From: an uncultured Clostridia bacterium
GTDB lineage: Bacteria > Bacillota > Clostridia > TANB77 > CAG-508
Length of the DNA stretch: 8,444 bases
Assembly (NCBI GenBank): GCA_947627785.1
Contig: CANQXC010000091.1
Location: 1-8,444 of the forward strand
Direction: 5' to 3'
Shown here: piece by piece, positions 6,379 through 8,444 of the stretch
Position numbering within the stretch: the first letter of the stretch is position 1
How the letters are laid out: every line of letters starts with the position of its first letter
Position numbers and translations under genes: made by a program
Notes under the pieces: model-generated
Told to the model about the DNA's origin: nothing
The model's database searches: none
What the model saw: the letters and a program-made list of their open reading frames with translations, nothing else

Positions 6379-6406
6379 AATTGTAAATATTTTACAATTA
6401 TTTTTT
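6379..6406 (+). promoter_or_regulatory. palindrome plus T-run at the spo0A transcription start
   Basis: AATTGTAAA (6379-6387) and TTTACAATT (6391-6399) form a perfect nine-bp dyad around TAT, followed by A and six T, and then directly by the AGGGGAGG ribosome binding site (6407-6414). Because the predicted start is near 6382, this is more likely an operator for a dimeric repressor than an RNA terminator. As RNA it would be an A/U-only hairpin with only three loop bases, so attenuation is weakly supported. Confidence 0.5.
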
Positions 6407-6421
6407 AGGGGAGGTATCAAA

Positions 6422-7249
6422 TTGAACGAAAAAATTACTATTTTAGTTGCGGATGATAATGCAGACTTTGTAACAACATTAGTAGGACATTTAAGCAAAG
6501 AAAATGATATGGAGGTTATAGGAATAGCCAGAGATGGAAAAGATGCTTGTGAGAAAGTAGTAAGCATGAAGCCAGATGTTCTATTATTAGATGTTATAAT
6601 GCCATACCTAGATGGGCTAGGAGTTCTAGAAAAGCTAAATGCAGACAAAATAGAGAAGATGCCAACATGCATAATGCTATCAGCAGTAGGTCAAACTAAA
6701 ATAACTCAAAAAGCCATAAGTTTAGGTGCAGAGTACTATGTAGTAAAACCATTTGATATTGAAGTACTAATAAATAGAATAAGAGATATAAAAAATTACA
6801 AACCAACACCTACATCAACTACAGATAATTGTTATACAGCAAAAGAAACGAGATCAAAGTACATAGAAATAAACGAAATTGATAAGAAAAACCAAGAGAG
6901 TTTAGAAGCATTGGTAACAAATGTAATACATGAGATAGGAGTACCAGCACATATAAAAGGTTACCAATATCTAAGAGAAGCAATAATGATGGTTGTACAG
7001 GACATAGACATTATAAACCAAGAAACAAAACAGTTCTATCCAGAAATGGCAGAAAACTACCGCACAACCCCATCAAGAGTAGAAAGAGCAATACGTCATG
7101 CAATAGAAGTTGCATGGGCAAGAGGAAAAAATGATGCAGTAGAAAGTATATTTGGCTATACTGTATCAGCATCTAAGGGAAAACCAACAAATAGTGAATT
7201 TATCGCAATGATTGCAGACAAATTAAGACTAGAACTAAAAACAGCATAG
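6422..7249 (+). CDS. spo0A: Spo0A, sporulation master response regulator
   Basis: This 275-residue cytoplasmic transcription factor, once phosphorylated, switches cells into sporulation. The receiver domain is residues 1-125: acidic pair Asp11-Asp12, phospho-acceptor Asp57 in LLLDVIMP, Ser87 in MLSAVG, and Lys109 in VVKPFD. A variable linker (126-155) leads to the Spo0A-C DNA-binding domain (about 156-275). That domain contains HEIGVPAHIKGYQYLREAI (170-188) and the near-invariant TPSRVERAIRHAIEVAWARG (216-235), which includes the recognition helix. The start is TTG 6422, seven bases after AGGGGAGG (6407-6414). The ATG at 6374 overlaps the -10 box and cannot be the start. Length matches the family (about 267 in B. 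subtilis). It is monocistronic, with its own promoter and terminator. The usual neighbour spoIVB is not present within this window; yigZ lies upstream instead. Confidence 0.96.
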   Translation: MNEKITILVADDNADFVTTLVGHLSKENDMEVIGIARDGKDACEKVVSMKPDVLLLDVIMPYLDGLGVLEKLNADKIEKMPTCIMLSAVGQTKITQKAISLGAEYYVVKPFDIEVLINRIRDIKNYKPTPTSTTDNCYTAKETRSKYIEINEIDKKNQESLEALVTNVIHEIGVPAHIKGYQYLREAIMMVVQDIDIINQETKQFYPEMAENYRTTPSRVERAIRHAIEVAWARGKNDAVESIFGYTVSASKGKPTNSEFIAMIADKLRLELKTA

Positions 7250-7254
7250 GTATT

Positions 7255-7291
7255 AAAAAAATAAACCTCAAATAAAGAGGTTTATTTTTTT
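7255..7291 (+). terminator. intrinsic terminator of spo0A
   Basis: An A-run plus ATAAACCTC-type arm (7255-7269) pairs with GAGGTTTAT and a T-run (7277-7291) around the loop AAATAAA. The symmetrical A and T tracts would allow termination on both strands. Confidence 0.9.
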
Positions 7292-7299
7292 ATAAGGTA

Positions 7300-7328
7300 T
7301 TTACATAAATTGAAAAATATGTTAAAAT
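7300..7328 (+). promoter_or_regulatory. probable promoter of the 108-residue orphan gene
   Basis: TTTACA (7300-7305) and TAAAAT (7323-7328) are separated by 17 bp. A better -10 hexamer, TATAAT (7328-7333), is present but has no -35 at proper distance. The predicted start near 7335 falls on the hairpin at 7336-7355. Confidence 0.5.
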
Positions 7329-7335
7329 ATAATTA

Positions 7336-7355
7336 TTCTACTTGAAAAGGTAGAA
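7336..7355 (+). other. mRNA 5'-end hairpin with GAAA tetraloop
   Basis: TTCTACTT (7336-7343) pairs with AGGTAGAA (7348-7355), eight pairs including one U-G, closing a GAAA (GNRA-type) loop. It would sit at the very 5' end of the predicted transcript, a typical place for a transcript-stabilising hairpin. Confidence 0.45.
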
Positions 7356-7388
7356 AATTCAAATTTATTTAAGATGGAGACAAAAGAT

Positions 7389-7715
7389 ATGTCCATGACA
7401 AAATTCGAACGGGAAAGTTTTAAAAAGAAGATAGACTGGTATCGGAAAAAACGGCATACCGTGATATGGTCTATCAACGAGGACGAAAAGAAGATGATAC
7501 AGCAGCACGGTGGAGAAGTAACACCGTGGGTATACAAGCTGAAGGTTGGAGATTTTGAAGGGAAACATATCCACCATTGCCAAAATTTGCTTCGCGAAAT
7601 ACGTGGTCATAAGAAATGCGATTTCGTTTATGAGCATCTTAATTCGAAAGAATTAGAGGCAATTATAGAGGCAGGGATTGACGTTGAAGTGGCAAAGTAT
7701 AAAATTATACTTTGA
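7389..7715 (+). CDS. uncharacterised 108-residue protein, possibly acquired
   Basis: I do not recognise this protein. ATG 7389 is preferred because GGAG (7376-7379) lies nine bases upstream; ATG 7374 (five residues longer) has no ribosome binding site. There is no signal peptide or membrane segment, so it is probably cytoplasmic. Residues 5-35 are lysine/arginine-rich and helical in character, 41-60 look like short strands (EVTPWVYKLKVGDFEGKH), and 62-108 are again helical. A cluster of potential metal ligands is present: His60, His62, His63, Cys64, His74 and Cys77. Codon use differs clearly from neighbours (CGG, CGT, ACC, GTG, CAC and ATC versus AGA, ACA and ATA), suggesting recent transfer or different expression selection. 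It is a monocistron with its own promoter, 5' hairpin and terminator (7725-7753), inserted between spo0A and the convergent thioesterase. The coding nature is supported by this complete set of signals. Confidence 0.75.
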   Translation: MSMTKFERESFKKKIDWYRKKRHTVIWSINEDEKKMIQQHGGEVTPWVYKLKVGDFEGKHIHHCQNLLREIRGHKKCDFVYEHLNSKELEAIIEAGIDVEVAKYKIIL

Positions 7716-7724
7716 CCACAGAAC

Positions 7725-7753
7725 AAGGCAGCCAATGGCTGCCTTTATTTTTT
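7725..7753 (+). terminator. intrinsic terminator of the 108-residue gene
   Basis: AAGGCAGCC (7725-7733) pairs perfectly with GGCTGCCTT (7737-7745) around a three-nt loop, followed by TATTTTTT (7746-7753). It lies between two convergent genes and ends at the thioesterase stop codon (7752-7754). On the opposite strand there is no T-run after the hairpin, so it serves mainly the plus strand. Confidence 0.88.
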
Positions 7754-8444
7754 AATATAATTTAACAATACAATGTAACTTATCATCATCAGCATTTTTT
7801 ATAGTAACAAAATGGCTATTATCAACATTTGCATAATATAACTTAAGATTATCATTAAATTTAGCCTCATGTTTATACATAATTTCAACATTTCTAAAAT
7901 CAAAATTAAAGAAAATATCATTAGGAATAGCTTCATAAGCAAAAGCTAAATAACTTAAATTATTTACATGATGGTTTGTATCAATATCTCTTTTACCAAC
8001 ATGAATTTGACAACTTAAAGTACTATTTGTTGGTTCTTTTAATTTTTCTGTCATAGACTCATCAAAAACGTTTTTATGAACCTCTGTATATCTGCTAGTA
8101 ATTTCATCATTGATTTTAACAACAGAACCTTTATTAAGATTATATAAAACCCACTTTGAAGTAGCAATGGCAACTAAATTATTATTTTCATCTAAAATCT
8201 CAAAATCTCTATAAAAAGAAAGAAGAGAATGTTTAGTAGGCCAAGTACTAACTATAAGTTTAGAATTCCAAGTAGGTCTTTCAAAAACCTGTAATTTCCA
8301 ATTTAAAAGAATCCATGCAAAACCAGAAACAGAGGATTCATTAACACTAAAACCAACAGCATTAGAATGTAAACATGCAACCTCTTGAAGGATGCGTAAA
8401 ATTCCTCTATTAGTAAGTCTATTATTTTCACCAACATCTGGTAC
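7752..8444 (-). CDS. acyl-ACP thioesterase, 5' end outside the window
   Basis: The minus-strand frame is open from the right window edge to the TAA at 7752-7754, giving 230 visible residues. The start codon and a few N-terminal residues are missing. The visible sequence begins VPDVGENNRLTNRG and contains ILQEVACLHSNAVGF (16-32) and WILLNWKLQVFERPTWNS (44-61), typical of the N-terminal hot-dog domain of the FatA/FatB-like family (PF01643). The C-terminal hot-dog domain carries the active-site stretch DIDTNHHVNNLSYL, with the catalytic Asn-x-His arrangement. The enzyme hydrolyses acyl-ACP to release free fatty acid in the cytoplasm. An internal ATG at 8054 would give a shorter 100-residue frame, but it falls in the middle of the conserved protein and is not the start. 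It is convergent with the 108-residue gene, with the terminator hairpin between them. Confidence 0.9.
   Translation of the reverse strand, partial: VPDVGENNRLTNRGILRILQEVACLHSNAVGFSVNESSVSGFAWILLNWKLQVFERPTWNSKLIVSTWPTKHSLLSFYRDFEILDENNNLVAIATSKWVLYNLNKGSVVKINDEITSRYTEVHKNVFDESMTEKLKEPTNSTLSCQIHVGKRDIDTNHHVNNLSYLAFAYEAIPNDIFFNFDFRNVEIMYKHEAKFNDNLKLYYANVDNSHFVTIKNADDDKLHCIVKLY

Noticed and set aside
6379..6399. Rex (NADH-sensing) or GlnR/TnrA operator at spo0A
   Set aside because: Rex sites are 18 bp with a four-base centre and GlnR sites are TGTNA-N7-TNACA. The dyad here is 17 bp between TTG and CAA ends with an odd centre and fits neither spacing.
6374..6421. N-terminal extension of Spo0A from ATG 6374
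   Set aside because: The ATG overlaps the -10 box TATAAT (6370-6375), the added residues do not belong to the receiver domain, and a strong ribosome binding site sits seven bases before TTG 6422.
7752..8054. Separate 100-residue gene on the minus strand
   Set aside because: The frame is open upstream to the window edge and encodes the rest of an acyl-ACP thioesterase, so ATG 8054 is internal.

Overview
The window is AT-rich (especially between genes), uses the standard code with AGA/ATA/GAA/TTA-dominated codons, has AGGAGG-type ribosome binding sites and encodes Spo0A. It therefore most likely comes from an endospore-forming-lineage Firmicute, probably a low-GC gut-type member of the Clostridia. 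This placement is inferred from gene content and composition, not from a search.

Layout: (1) Positions 1-168 look like the 3' part of a structured RNA (hairpin at 73-104) ending in a strong intrinsic terminator; 6S RNA is a possible but unproven identity. (2) 196-903 encodes a membrane-anchored L,D-transpeptidase (YkuD) with a C-terminal peptidoglycan-binding domain. (3) 1120-1269 is a monocistronic 49-residue single-pass membrane protein with its own promoter, a leader of about 100 nt and a terminator. (4) From a consensus sigma-A promoter (1331-1359), and after a structured AT-rich leader, comes a CNNM/CorC-type divalent-cation transporter (1484-2815). It is followed by a PLP-dependent methionine gamma-lyase/YnbB-family protein (2879-4126). 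(5) Positions 4127-4411 hold a 190-nt almost continuous inverted repeat (4140-4329), MITE-like or a long RNA hairpin, and a second smaller hairpin. (6) A HI0933/YhiN/BaiN-family flavoprotein (4412-5660) has a one-base insertion at about 4445 that breaks its GGGAAG nucleotide-binding loop. It is followed 16 bp later by a YigZ/IMPACT-family gene (5677-6306). (7) spo0A (TTG start, 6422-7249) has its own promoter, a palindrome at the transcription start, and a terminator. (8) 7389-7715 is an unrecognised 108-residue soluble protein with codon use unlike its neighbours, again with its own promoter and terminator. (9) On the minus strand, from the right edge to 7752, lies the C-terminal 230 residues of an acyl-ACP thioesterase cut by the window end.

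Most of the window is ordinary chromosomal housekeeping and sporulation-lineage content: cell-wall crosslinking, cation export, PLP and flavin enzymes, the Spo0A master regulator, and fatty-acid release. I see no defence system, CRISPR array, phage module or biosynthetic cluster. The parts that ordinary gene annotation does not explain are the 190-nt inverted repeat, the flavoprotein frameshift, the leader with two alternative pairing partners at 1369-1455, the palindrome at the spo0A start, and the two small monocistronic genes (49 and 108 residues).
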